Assembly: GCA_024364735.1 (NCBI GenBank)
Contig: JAGFNQ010008748.1
Location: forward strand, 1-64,000
DNA length: 64,000 nucleotides
Origin: Boesenbergia rotunda
Taxonomy: Eukaryota > Streptophyta > Magnoliopsida > Zingiberales > Zingiberaceae
Direction of reading: 5' to 3'
Position numbers and translations under genes: made by a program
The notes under the pieces: generated by a model
The model's database searches: none
Seen by the model: only the letters and a program-made list of their open reading frames with translations
What the model was told of the DNA's origin: nothing
Shown here: positions 10,859-22,005 of the stretch, piece after piece
How positions within the stretch are numbered: position 1 is the first letter of the stretch
How the letters are laid out: every line of letters starts with the position of its first letter

Positions 10859-11049
10859 GAGTTTGTAATTTCATATCAGACCTGCTCCAAGCTTAACACA
10901 AAAAGGTCCGCTCTTAGGGGTATCAACATTTTGTCAACACACTAGCGAAGAGCGCTCATAAACCCATGCCTTAATATGCTATTGGTCTTCACGGACAATC
11001 TCTCTTAAAATTCAGGGGAATTAAAAAAGATTTTTTTTGTTTAGCTTGC

Positions 11050-11816
11050 CTACTCTCTTCATGCGCTTTATAGTCAATCAACTCTTTGTAAGAAGCCTCG
11101 TATTGAGCCATCATAGTCTCCTCTTTCTCAGTAGAGATTTTTGACTCTAATGCTAACTGAGCTTTAAGGGCTTACAGTTCATAGATCATGGCCACCTTCC
11201 TGTCTCTTTACTTCGACCAGTGCTAGTGATCATTTCTCCTTGGCCAAGAGCTTGAAGATCATCTTGAAGGTGTAGTATATTATTTTCCGCTACAACATAC
11301 CTCATCATTTCAATCACCAGATCACATTGAACTTGTGAGAACTCTCCTTGAGCCTTTTTGGTTGACGCCTCTAAACCCTTTCAAGCGGTCTGAGTGTCAG
11401 CAAGCTCCTCTTCCAATCTTTCAGCTCTTTCAGAATAGTTCTTTGCTTTGTTGCTCCAATGTGTAATCGCCGTCTCAGTTTTGGCTTTCTCCGTTGTGAT
11501 CTTCACCAAAACCTTGTATTCGGCTCCAATGTGTAATAGCTCTTTCAGAATGGTTGTGTTTTTCTCTGCCCTTGTCTTCGTAAACTCCTCCTCCAGCTAA
11601 GTTTTCTCCGATGTTGTCACAAAGGGCACATCCCCCAGCTGGGCTTCTTCTACAATGGGGCTTCCTCCACTGTTGATGAAGTCCCCAATGGAGCTTGTCT
11701 CAGTATGTCTATTCGGCGCTCCAGCTTTAGCATGATCTCCCCCTCTGATAGTAGTCTTTGGAGAACTCATGCACATAATTGATAAGGCCTTCAGTCTCTC
11801 CATTAGACTACACATG
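11050..11816 (-). pseudogene. Decayed ORF encoding a coiled-coil protein
   Basis: On the minus strand an open stretch (11815-11597) starts at an ATG and is cut by one TAG. The same frame then continues as LEEEFTKTRAEKNTTILKEL, SNKAKNYSERAERLEEELAD and, after another stop, KKAQGEFSQVQ..NNILHLQDDLQAL. In another frame it goes on with ALESKISTEKEETMMAQYEA. The heptad pattern and high E/K content indicate a long coiled coil. I do not recognise the protein; gag-like ORFs of old gypsy elements and plant transposon proteins can look like this. At least three stops and one frame change. Confidence 0.45.
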
Positions 11817-12396
11817 TTATGCCCATAGGGCCCATGCTTACTCGAGAAATGGACAATATCTCCCTTGTACGGCGAACAATCTGAAACTCATATACATAAT
11901 TCTCAAACACAATATATATTCATCTCATCCACACAATATAACACAACCAACATGGCTGACAATACAATCATAAATAAGAAAAACTTCATAACTAGTTAAT
12001 AATAAGGAAAGACAACACAAAATTCCATAAAATCTTACCTTGACTTACTAGTAGTGTGAAATTTTGAATAAAAGATAAACCCCACCGATCAAATGCAATA
12101 TCCACAAATATATATCCACAACTCTGAATCCATAGAAATAAATACAAGTATAATAAATAAAATAAGAAACAAATGAAAAATACTCAACGCTAAGGGACTG
12201 ACAGATGGATTATCTCTTGGCGGCATGAGTCACAACTATCAACTACCTAAAATGAAAATGAAAATGAACGGTGGTGAGTCTGGGTAGAGTCTGTCGGTAT
12301 AGTAGATAGATAAATATATGGTATAAAATAGGATATATCAAGTAGAAAGAATCAACGGTATACAATCTTCAAAATAGAGAAAAATCAGAACATAAC
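11817..12396. other. Unassigned old intergenic sequence
   Basis: Low-complexity, AT-rich sequence with no motif I can name. If later insertions are removed, it joins 13718-13949, 23040-23131 and 28165-28599 as one continuous older sequence, possibly a decayed LTR. Confidence 0.4.
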
Positions 12397-12484
12397 AAAT
12401 GTGTTGGTGCCGGAAGCACCAAAGTCGAACCTATGTTTTGATAATGGCAAAGGGTTCAGAAGTTAAGGTGGTGTTGTGATCTAA

Positions 12485-12770
12485 CAATGTTGATTAAGTG
12501 TGCAGGGAAAGTCCTAGGTACACTCGGCACTAAGTCCTGGTTCTATGAATTGGGCACTAAGTCCTGGCTGCGGGCTGGGAAACTAAGTCCTGACGTAAGG
12601 TTGGTCACAAAGACCTGGTGAGTGAAGCTGGGCACGAAGACCTGGTGAGTGAAGCTGGGCACTAAGACCTGGTCGAGGATTGGGCACCGAAGACTTGGTG
12701 AGTGAAGCTGGGCACGAAGACCTGATCGCGGATTGGGCACGAAGACTTGGTGAGTGAAGCTGGGCAAAAG
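12485..12770 (+). repeat. LTR minisatellite, unit ~27-30 bp
   Basis: About ten copies of GGGCAC(T/G)AAGACCTGGTGA..GAAGCT or the variant with AAGTCCTGG. Versions of it occur in every LTR of this group, with different copy numbers and spacers. Confidence 0.8.
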
Positions 12771-13011
12771 TCCAACTGGAGGAGCCAGTTGGCAAAAAAG
12801 TAAATTCTCCCTAGAGGAGTAGGTGAGGATGCGCTCCCCATAGGAGGGAACATTAGGCGTTGGTTTGACCTAGGGTTCCATGTGGGAGACCCAAAGTCAG
12901 AACCAAGACAGCTCAGGCTGTAAATAATGTTCTAATCTTATCACTTGTATGTTTTGTATGTCTTTGGAACTAACCCTGGTTGCAGGAACGAATGGAAGGA
13001 GTTTTCTGCAC

Positions 13012-13275
13012 TCAGGCGCCTCAATGGAGTGAGGCGCCCTAGCTGGGCTAGGCGCCTGTATTGAGACAGGCGCCCTAGTGAAGGGTTAAACAGAGCATTC
13101 GAAGCAAACTTCCACGCAAGCCTCTGGAACAAGTCAAGCTAGACGCCTGTGTTAACATAGGCGCCCCAGTCAGCTCAGGTGCCCCAGTTGAAGGGATAAG
13201 CGTTGGTCGAGTCTGCGGATTACAATTCTCGTAGGATGAGCCACGTCTCAGGCGCCCCCTTCAACACAGGCGCCC
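13012..13275 (+). repeat. GGCGCC hairpin string upstream of the TATA box
   Basis: GGCGCC occurs at 13015, 13033, 13051 and 13069 and again to 13275. The bases between neighbouring hexamers mirror each other: GGCGCCTCA with TGAGGCGCC, and GGCGCCTGT with ACAGGCGCC. A row of small hairpins therefore results, directly before the TATA box at 13286. Confidence 0.75.
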
Positions 13276-13954
13276 CACTGACCAGTATAAATAGGGGTTC
13301 ACCCTCAAGGCTTCAGAACAACTTGCAAATCTCGCTCTCAACACTTTCGTTCAAGCGTTACACTCTGACAAGCTCCGTACTCGTGATTCAAGCGCCGACG
13401 ACGACCCGCTGCTCTGAACTTCCATCCTCTCTAGTCGTCGGTAAAAGTTTAATTCTTTAAGTGTTGTAATTTCATTTTCAGTTCTATATTTGTACTCCAA
13501 CTTGTAAACTCTTTTCGAATATAGAATTGCCCATCGTAAACGGTCAAGGACCGTGGGCCTTGGAGTAGGAGTCGACCGTGACTTCGAACCAAGTAAAAAA
13601 GAAATCGTGTTAGCGATTGATTTTACTGTTTCCGCTGCGTAATTGCTCTATTTGTCCAAAAAATTTTACGATCGATATTCATCCCCCTCTATCGATTCAA
13701 TCCGATCCCACAAAATGTATGAATATACATACTTGAAAATAGTATAACACATAGGGCCATAATCAGAAATCCCCATGGTATATTAACAAACCTGCTCGTA
13801 TTACTAAGCATATCCAAATCATATAACAAGTGAAAATCATAGCCATATATGCATTTCAATCAACTGTAGTAATTATAGCTTAAGCAAATGTAGCAAACAC
13901 AAGCAACATGCACGATACAATAAATACATATGATGCAATGACATGTGTCACCCC

Positions 13955-14964
13955 TGTTGAGGAAATCTGTGGTCCGGAGTGACCAAGTGTTTTGATGTTT
14001 GGGCAAAGGATTTAAGTTAGGTTTACCCTTGTGTATTTGATATGTGTATGTTGAGTGTGCAGGTCACACATATGGACTTGACTGGACGGTCTCGGTACGG
14101 TGAAGCGTGTCATGGAGATAAGCTAGAGGCTTGTGTGCACCTGAGGGACCTTGGAGAGTAGGGACGATGAGCTGAGGGATGTGGACTTCGAGGCATGCGT
14201 GAAGGATGGCATGGAGGCAAGCTGGAGGCTTGCGTGCATCCGAGGTACGTGAGTCGATGATGAAGAGGGCGCGAAGGCAATGGTCGAGGCTGCTGATGAG
14301 GAGTCAGTCGAGTCATGAGGATATGAGTGTTGTGTGATTGTACTCGGGAAATCCTAGGGTTCGAGTGTGGAGTGGAATATACTCGGGAAGGGTAACCTTA
14401 GGTGGGTGAGTAGACTAGTCGACTGACCTGGGGGCAGTCGACTGATGGAACTCAAAGAACGATTTTGGCTGGGGACCAGTCGACTGCCCTGGGAGCAGTC
14501 AACTGGTGAGTTGGCTAAAAATTCAAACGTTGGGGTTACAATGGTCAATTTTTTAGTGGCACCAGTGGACTACCCTGGGAGCAGTCGACTGGTGGCGAGG
14601 GTTTCAGCCTGAGTCCTATTTAAAGAGGACTTCGTGGTGGCTGAGATTCTTGACGAATCTTGTCTTGGTTAAAGGCAAGATAGTAGTCTTTGTGCTCAGA
14701 GGTTTGCTTGGGATTGTGGTGAGGTTTCTCCACCCACAAGGAGCGACAAGAGCTAGCTGGAGGTTATCCGGGGAGTGATCCACCGACGGATTCTTGGATT
14801 AGTCACCCGTCCGGGGTGGATACCAAGTAAAATCGGTTTGTTAGCATTGTTCTTTATTGGTTAGTTTATTTTTATTGTATTTCCACTTCCGCAACTAATA
14901 GTATAGGAAGAATGGATCGAAGATTCGCTATTCACCCCCTCTAGCGTATGGAATCGATCCAACA
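13955..14964 (+). repeat. 5' LTR of gag-only copy A
   Basis: TGTTGAGGAAATCTG to GAATCGATCCAACA, 1010 bp. It contains three CAGTCGACTG inverted-repeat modules (about 14411-14446, 14478-14509, 14562-14592; some arms mutated), then a TATA box TATTTAAA at 14617. Confidence 0.92.
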
Positions 14965-16641
14965 ATTGATATCAGAGCGAAGGACTGCTCTCATTGGACT
15001 AATCGCTGAGGGAGCACACGCTAGAGGAAGAAAAACAATGGAAGATAAGTTAGGGGAAGACATCTATACTCCACCGCCCTACGATCATGAGGATTTCGGC
15101 TATTGGAAAGCAAGGATAGAGACTTGGCTTAGCTTGGATTGGGCGTGTAGGATAATCATAGAAGAGTCGTTCGAGATTCCAAAGGATAAGCACGGGAAGA
15201 GGCTTAGGCCTAGATATTGGAATCAAGAACAACAAGATCAAGCAAAAGTAAATAAAAAGGTAATTAGTATTTTACTAAATCTTTTGCCTGACAATATTTT
15301 GAGTGATGTAGGGGCATACCAAAATGCATATGAATTGTAGAGCAAATTAAAAGAAATTCATAAGAGCCCTACACAAGCTCAAGTAGTAGAGGAGCCCGAA
15401 GAAGCAAGGTCAATAGACCAAGAAGACCAAGAGGAGGAAGAAGTGTCAACCTCATCAAGTGAAGGAGCACTAGAAAGTGAAAAATCATCAACTTCCTCAA
15501 GAGAAGAAGAAGAATTATCAACGTCAAGAGTTGAGGGGGAGGAGAGATCCTCAACTACACAAGAGCAAGAGAAAGCTCCAACCTCCGCCAAAGCAATGTC
15601 AAAAGAGCATATCATATGCTTTGGATGTAACAAAAAGGGACATTACAAGGATAAGTGTCCAAATGGTAAAACGGAGGTAAAATCTAAACCAAATTCAATT
15701 CCTTTTAAATCTAATATGGGGTGTAGGAGTGAAGAAGCCCAAGCTAAAAAGAAGAAAATTAGATGCTTCACATGTGGAGAGCTAGGGCACTACCACACCA
15801 AGTGCCCTAGAAAAGGTGAGCTAAAGAAAATAGAGCACTTGAGGAGATGGGAGAAAGAAGGGAGGAAGAAGAGAATAAGCCCACATCAAGGAGGAACTCC
15901 AAAGGTAAGGAAGGTAACTCCTAACCTTAAGCCAAAATGTAATTCAAATTCAAGTTCCTTTATGCATGATAAAAATAGAGTTAATTATTCATCCATGCAT
16001 GCTAGGATTAATGAAAATTGTTTAATGGTGCATAATTTTGGTTTTAAATATAATGATAGGAATAGGAGTAACAAGGTAGATCATAACCCTAGAATGGTCA
16101 TGCATCATGATAAACCCAAGACCACAAGACCTAAGGATCAAGGCATTAATCCCAAGAAGGGAAGGAATATTCCTAGAAAAGTAGATAGGTCTAGGAGTGT
16201 CCAAAGTGGACATATGGACTCTAAGGTAAAAGGTCTAGAAAGGGAAAATCAAGCCTTGAGGGCAAGACTTGATAAATTAGAAAAGACCCTAGAAAGATTC
16301 AAGGTTAGATCTAAGGGTCTAGATATGGTGTTGGATAGTTTAAAACTCAACTATGATAGATCGGGGTTAGAGTACCAGTCTAAGACCTCCAAGGCCAATG
16401 GAAAGAAATATGCTGGGAAGACATATGATTATGGCAAGGAGGGAAAGTCCAAGGATGGCAAGGGGTGTCATCCAAAGGTAAAAAGAGTGACTTAACCAAG
16501 GACAAGGTGTCCAAGGTTAAGACAGTTAGATTTGTAGGCCAAGAATCACCGGGGGCTCACCGGTGTGGCCTAGTGTGGGTTGAGTCACCTAGGGAGGTGG
16601 CTAGGGCTAAGAGCTCAAGGGGGAGCTCTAGAAGCCTTTGA
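14948..16641 (+). pseudogene. gag: Gag of gag-only element, copy A
   Basis: Frame 2 is open from 14948, although the true start is likely the ATG at 15038, because the first codons lie in the LTR and primer site. The N-terminal half (YWKARIETWL..ILLNLLPDNIL) is the copia-type gag polyprotein domain (UBN2-like). A TAG at 15338-15340 stands where W is expected (YEL-stop-SKL). After a Ser/Glu-rich linker come two zinc knuckles, CFGCNKKGHYKDKC and CFTCGELGHYHTKC. A basic region and a coiled coil (LERENQALRARLDKLEKTL) follow. The frame shifts near 16480; the lost C-terminus is still readable to about 16641 by comparison with copy B. No pol frame follows. Confidence 0.88.
14965..14983 (+). promoter_or_regulatory. 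Primer binding site of copy A
   Basis: ATTGATATCAGAGCGAAGG follows the LTR. It is one base off the usual TTGGTATCAGAGC initiator Met-tRNA site. In copy B the site reads AGTGGTATCAGAG on the minus strand. Confidence 0.8.
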
Positions 16642-17586
16642 GATCTATGGTAAATGGATCTCAAGAGTTTTTCTCCTAGGAAATTAGGTGAAATGTGCCA
16701 AAAAGGGTTGGAAGACTTGAGTAAGTCTTAATCCTAGGTTTTGACACATTAAAAAGGGAACTTAGGGAGAAAAAGATGAAAATGAGGTTATAATTGATAA
16801 AATTAAGGTTTAATGGGAAAATACCATGTAATTCAGTGATAGAAATGAATTATGATCAAGTATAAGAAGATACATTGAGGAGAAGTCACAATTAGGACTT
16901 TTGGGAGAAGTTTGAGTGATACACTTTAGGAGAAGTTGAGTTTTGTGCCAATCTTGGGATTTGGAGTACATTTGTTTGGAAACATATTTTTCCCAAGTAG
17001 ACATAGACTCCATAAATCTCCCCAATAAATTTCAGAATTATTGGAGATTTGTGAAATTATTTAGGCATTTCTGAAATTGGATTGAAAAACCTGAAATTCA
17101 GGTACCAGTCGACTGCCCCAGGGGCAGTCGACTGGTCTCAGCCCAGAAACTCTCTGTTCGTTTTGGCAGTCGACTACCATATGGGCAGTCAACTGATCAG
17201 TGAGAGTATACAAAAAGGACTCATTAGGTGATAAGAAATTGCAAAATTAGAAATATAGGAAAGGGTCATATTGCCTTATGAGATTCTATGCCATGGGTTG
17301 ATATTATAAGGATTAATGAGTGCTTAAAGTTCATTGAATGATATTGAAGCTTTTGATGAATTCAAGAAAAATTGAGAAGCCCATATAAATCTAGGATTAA
17401 GAAATAAAAAGGGAGAAAATTGAAGACAATTCTATGTGTCAAATTATAATGATAAGCCTTAGCAAACACACAGAATTCTAGATGGATTTGAAAATTGATA
17501 CCAAATGCCAAACCATTTAGGAAATGAGAAGTTTTACCAAAAGTCAAGCACATTTGATAATCTTCATGACACCATATTTTTCTAGG
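16642..17586 (+). other. Non-coding internal region of copy A
   Basis: No ORF or protein similarity seen. It contains a 33-bp near-perfect palindrome at 17104-17136 built on CAGTCGACTG and a degenerate second one at about 17166-17195. It resumes at 20935 after the nested solo LTR. Confidence 0.7.
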
Positions 17587-17904
17587 ATAGGTGTAATGAC
17601 CCGGAAAATTCTCTTAATATTTCCTTAAAATATTAAGCATGTCTAGATAATTTTCTGAGGAACCTAGAAATATTAATGCGAACTTTGGCCTAGAAAATCC
17701 ATATTTTCTCATTTAAATTGGGAAAAAGGGCACTAATGGGCCTTATATGGGCTTTTTAGTACCAAAATTATTGGTGGATTTTAGGTGAAAATTAATATAA
17801 ATATAAAGGATTCTAATGGGAAATATTAACATAATTATGGGGGAAATTTTAGAGGATTTTCGGAATTTTAGGAAAAAAAAGAAGAAAAATAAAATAAAAA
17901 TAAG

Positions 17905-17976
17905 GTGCATGGACCAAGGATTGAACCTTGGACCTCTTGTACAACCATGCATGCTCTAACCAACTCACCTAGCAAG
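17905..17976 (-). other. tRNA-like module inside the LTR, antisense
   Basis: Minus strand: TAGGTGAGTTGG (11 of 12 to the A-box consensus), GTTAGAGC as in a D arm, then CCAAGGTTCAATCCTTGG, a perfect T-arm-like stem and loop holding a B box. The D and T arms look like a plant tRNA; the anticodon region is not convincing. Confidence 0.7.
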
Positions 17977-19708
17977 GGAATGTTATGAGGGAATGAAGTG
18001 GATATTGGTTAAGGCTTAGAAGAAGATGAAGGGTCATGGAGAGACTCTTCATTTACCTCCTTGATGGGTTATAAAGAGGGGGGTTTGGGAGTTACCTTTT
18101 CTTTCCATCACTTTGTATTTTCTTCCTCCTCCTTCCCTCATCCTAGCCGAACACCATAAGGAGGAATTGTCCTTGGAAAAGCTTCACAAAAGGGTCTCAT
18201 CTCCAAGATCTAAAGGCTTCCCAAGGATACAAGGACAAGGGGGTTCAAGGGTCCAAAGATTTTACAATTTTCTTCTCTTTTAAGGTTTAAAAATCAAGAT
18301 CAACCAAGGTAAGACTCCCTCACCTGTGGTATAATAGTTCCTTATGTTTTAGCATGATTTATTGGTTGGTTTTTGGGAATTGAAGTTGAAAGAAACAAAA
18401 CCAAGCACCCTAGAGACCCTATGGGTTTCGACCACTAGGTTTTAGGGTCCATGATGATGCTAAAAATCTTGATAATGTTGTTAAATGTTCTCTCATGATG
18501 TTTAGGGATTAAATATAATTTTTGGGAATTTTTGGGGTACCCTAGGGTTTCGGCCAATATCAAGAACCCATGGGTAGGGTTGGGTTTAAAACCTCAAGTA
18601 TGTGTTTTATATTTTATCATGATATAAAGGAGATGGAGGGTGTTTATGTGAATGTTTCCCATGGCCTAGAGACCCTATAGGTTTCGGCCAAGTGCCCTAA
18701 TAGGGTGGAAAGTTAGGACTTATTTTAAGTAAGGGCCCCAATGGCCCTATGGTAGGGTATGGTTGGTGTTTAAGCAATTGATTTGGGGTTTTAATGGAAT
18801 TTCTCCATGCCCCCATGGCCTTGAAGTTTCAGCCAAGAGCAAGACTAGGGTTAAAGGATTAGGGTTGGTCTTAAGTATGGAATCAAATGTTTCCTATGGC
18901 CTAGTATGTATGTAGGAGAGGTGGTTTGGGAAGTTATGTGAAGTTTCATGGACCTAGGGATTCCTTGGGGCTTTCGGCCAAGGATCTAACCTAGGGCTAG
19001 GGTGGGGTTAAACCTACCAAGATGCTTGGGTATAGGTTATTAAGATGTATGTTTAAGTAAGGTGGAAGAATTCTATGTTAACCAAACCCTTAGTTTATAT
19101 GTCATGAATTATATGTTAGGTCATGAATGTTTGGACATGTGCCATGTTTTATGAATGATATGTATGTATGCCATGTTTTATGAATGATGTGTACATATGC
19201 CATGTCTAAGAATGAAAATGATGAATGAAGTTAAAGTTCATGCCTTCAAGGCATAATGATGATGTTAAGTATGATGAATGAATGAAAATGCTATGAATGA
19301 TTATGAATGAAAAAGCATGTGAAAGCATTTTATTTTATTTTATGGGCTTGTACCAGACCTAAGTAAGGTCCACGGTTCTGGACTACCGATGAAGCTGTCC
19401 ATGGTTTGGGACTACCGATGAAGCTGTCCTTACGGTTCGGGACTACCGATGAAGCTGTCCTTACCCTAGTAGGTCGAGATTAGCTACCTCGTATTTACTT
19501 AGGGATGCGCGCATATGATGTATGAATGTGGTACAAGCCAGGGCCCAATGAATGTTATGATTATGTTAAAGTATTTAAAAGCATGTTTTAAAGATTAAGC
19601 ATCCTTATATATAAATGCACAATTGCCACATGCATCCATCCATGTTATGCATTATATATATGATAAGAATAGTATGCAAAGTAAGTTTATGCACGGTATG
19701 TTATGCGA

Positions 19709-20290
19709 ATTTATGAAGCCATGATTTAATTATGTTTATGCTAGGTTAGGATGCCATGATTTTATTTATGTTCATGCTAGGTTAGGATGCCATGATTTAA
19801 TTATGTTTATGCTAAGTTAGGATGCCATGATTTTATTTATGTTCATGCTAGTTTAGGATGCCATGATTTAATTATGTTTATGCCAATTTATGATGTCATG
19901 ATTTTATTTATGTTCATGCTAGGTTAGGATGCCATGATTTAATTATGTTTATGCTAAGTTAGGATGCCATGATTTTATTTATGTTCATGCTAGTTTAGGA
20001 TGCCATGATTTAATTATGTTTATGCTAGGTTAGGATGCTATGATTTTATTTATGTCCATGCTAATTTATGAAGCCATGATTTAATTATGTTTATGCTAAG
20101 TTAGGATGCCATGATTTTATTTATGTTCATGCTAGTTTAGGATGTCATGATTTAATTATGTTTATGCTAGGTTAGGATGCTATGATTTTATTTATGTCCA
20201 TGCTAATTTATGAAGCCATGATTTAATTATGTTTGTGCTAAGTTAGGATGCCATGATTTTATTTAGGTTCATGCTATGAATGTTTATGAT
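19709..20290 (+). repeat. Dimeric minisatellite in the solo LTR
   Basis: About sixteen ~36-bp units that alternate between two types: CCATGATTTAATTATGTTTATG and CCATGATTTTATTTATGTTC, each followed by CTA(A/G)GTTAGGATG or similar. The repeat therefore has a ~71-bp higher-order period with eight copies. Confidence 0.85.
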
Positions 20291-20934
20291 GTTTATGTCT
20301 ATGCCAAGTATGATGTCATGCTATGAATATTTTCATGTTCATGTTTATGTCATGCTACGAATGTGATTAAGTTATGTTCATGCCATGTTGAATGTATGCT
20401 AAGTGATCGTAAAGGCTTATGATCGAAGTAAAGCACTAAGTATGTTAATGTTTCAGGTACTCATGATTAAGTGATGAATGGTTTTAGTGAGTAGGAAAGA
20501 GTCTTACTAAGCCTGTGTGGTTATAGTTTTATTTCCTTATACCGCAGATCACGCAAGAGGACAGTAAGGAAGCAGCAGGAGGGCCTTAAAGCATGTGTGT
20601 GATAGTGACTTGGCCAAGGAGCAATATGTTTGCTCGTCTTATGACAGAACTTTACCTTTACTATTATGGGCTTGAATGTGACTCTATGACATGATGCTAA
20701 GTATGACATGATGCTAAGTATGACATGATGCTAAATATGACATGATGCCAAGTATGACATGATATGATGCTAAGTATAAAGTTAATATGCCAAGTTCCCA
20801 TGTTATGATGTTAGGAAGAGTAGTAAGTGCATGTAGGTGTAAGTTAAAGGTTTCCACTGCATTATGATGTCTACATGCCCTAAGTATGTTAACGTAACAC
20901 CGCTTTATGAAAAAAAAACGGGCGTTACAATAGG

Positions 20935-22005
20935 GTATATCCTAGCAAATGTAATTGCAAACTCTTTAGATTGTTCAAGGTTTGTTGAGTTCTTTTGGCA
21001 CTAGGGATAAGGTTGTTTGGGGGCAATCCTTTAATGGTGTCCAAGGGGGAAAAACTTAGAAGTTGAGTTAGGTAGAACTTGACTTGGTGTCATGGTGTTA
21101 AGTTGGGTAGAAGTTCACCTTGGTAAAATAAAAATTAGGAGAAGACATAGGTTAAGGGGGAGGTTGCCTTAATTTTCATAGAAATTTTTTTGGGTTTTGT
21201 GCCAAACTTGGGAATGGTGACAGATACATTGCTGAATGTAGTTTTCCCAAGTAGGTATGGGTACCACAAAGTTCTCTACAAAATTTGAAAAATTTCGGAG
21301 ATTTATGAAATTTCTGGCGCAATTCTGAATTTGGCCAGAAAAGTCTGATATTCATAGTATCAGTCGACTGCCCTTGGGGCAGTCTACTGGCCAGAGCTAA
21401 TTTGTGTATCAGCAGCTGGTTTGGTGTCCAAATGATTGAAAACATGTGTATGGGGCTAGTACACTGTGTTTAGGATCATTGGGGATTAAAAGAACCTATA
21501 ATTGGGATATTATTGGCATCTTTTTGATGTTACGCAAAGGGGGAGAAGTGATGGTTTAAGTTGGGAAACCAAACATTCCTTTGCTAGAAACCCTAGGTTT
21601 AGGGGGAGCTGAGATTAAGGGGGAGCATGGTTGCTCCATTTTTGGCGTAAGGGGAACCTGGGAGAGATTCTTAAAAAACCTTTGTAAGTCCAACGTAGGG
21701 GGAGCTTTGGAGAAGCTTTAAAAAGCCTATTTTGGTGAAAAATCCTAACTTGGAGAGTTAGGTGCGGAAAAGTCCTAACTTGGAGAGTTAGGTGTAGAAA
21801 ATTCCTAACTTGGAGGGTTAGGTGTGGGGAGCCTTGGAATAGGTTTTAAAAAGCCCGTTTCGAAAAATTCCTAACTGGAGGGTTAGGTGTGGGATGCCTT
21901 GGGATAGGATCCATTTTCGCATTGCATATGCATTGTTTTTGCTATTGACTACTATTTTGCTTTTCCTAACTTAAATGTATTGCCAAACATCAAAAAGGGG
22001 GAGAT
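20935..22005 (+). other. 3' internal region of copy A with polypurine tract
   Basis: Non-coding. It contains another CAGTCGACTG module (21359-21391, one arm mutated) and a repeated phrase CCTAACTTGGAGAGTTAGGTG (about 21747-21885, three to four copies). The polypurine tract AAAAAGGGGGAGAT is at 21992-22005. Confidence 0.8.

Larger units (their letters stand above)
12402..13712 (+). mobile_element. Solo LTR, copia-type family with GGCGCC hairpins
   Basis: Runs from TGTTGGTGCCGG to CGATCCCACA (1311 bp) with TSD AAATG at 12397-12401 and 13713-13717. No internal region is attached. Inside are a 27-30 bp minisatellite (about 12485-12770, core AAGACCTGG/AAGTCCTGG), a string of GGCGCC palindromes (13012-13275), a TATA box TATAAATA at 13286 and a conserved tail. 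The family recurs at 46739 and 32227/51501. The short antisense ORFs at 12543-12853 are the minisatellite read in several frames. Confidence 0.92.
17592..20929 (+). mobile_element. Solo LTR, Tekay-like family 2
   Basis: TGTAATGACCCGG to GGGCGTTACA (3338 bp) with TSD ATAGG at 17587-17591 and 20930-20934. It has an antisense tRNA-like module (17905-17976) and a TATA-like TATAAAG at 18070. Repeated phrases around GGTTTCGGCCAA follow at about 18420-18980. A triple ACTACCGATGAAGCTGTCC repeat is at 19381-19461 and a dimeric minisatellite at 19709-20290. It is inserted in the gag-only copy A. Related to, but clearly diverged from, the solo LTR at 40874-44130. Confidence 0.92.

Noticed and set aside
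19709..20290. Regular repeats resembling a CRISPR array
   Set aside because: Units are directly adjacent without unique spacers and lie inside a plant LTR; they are a minisatellite.
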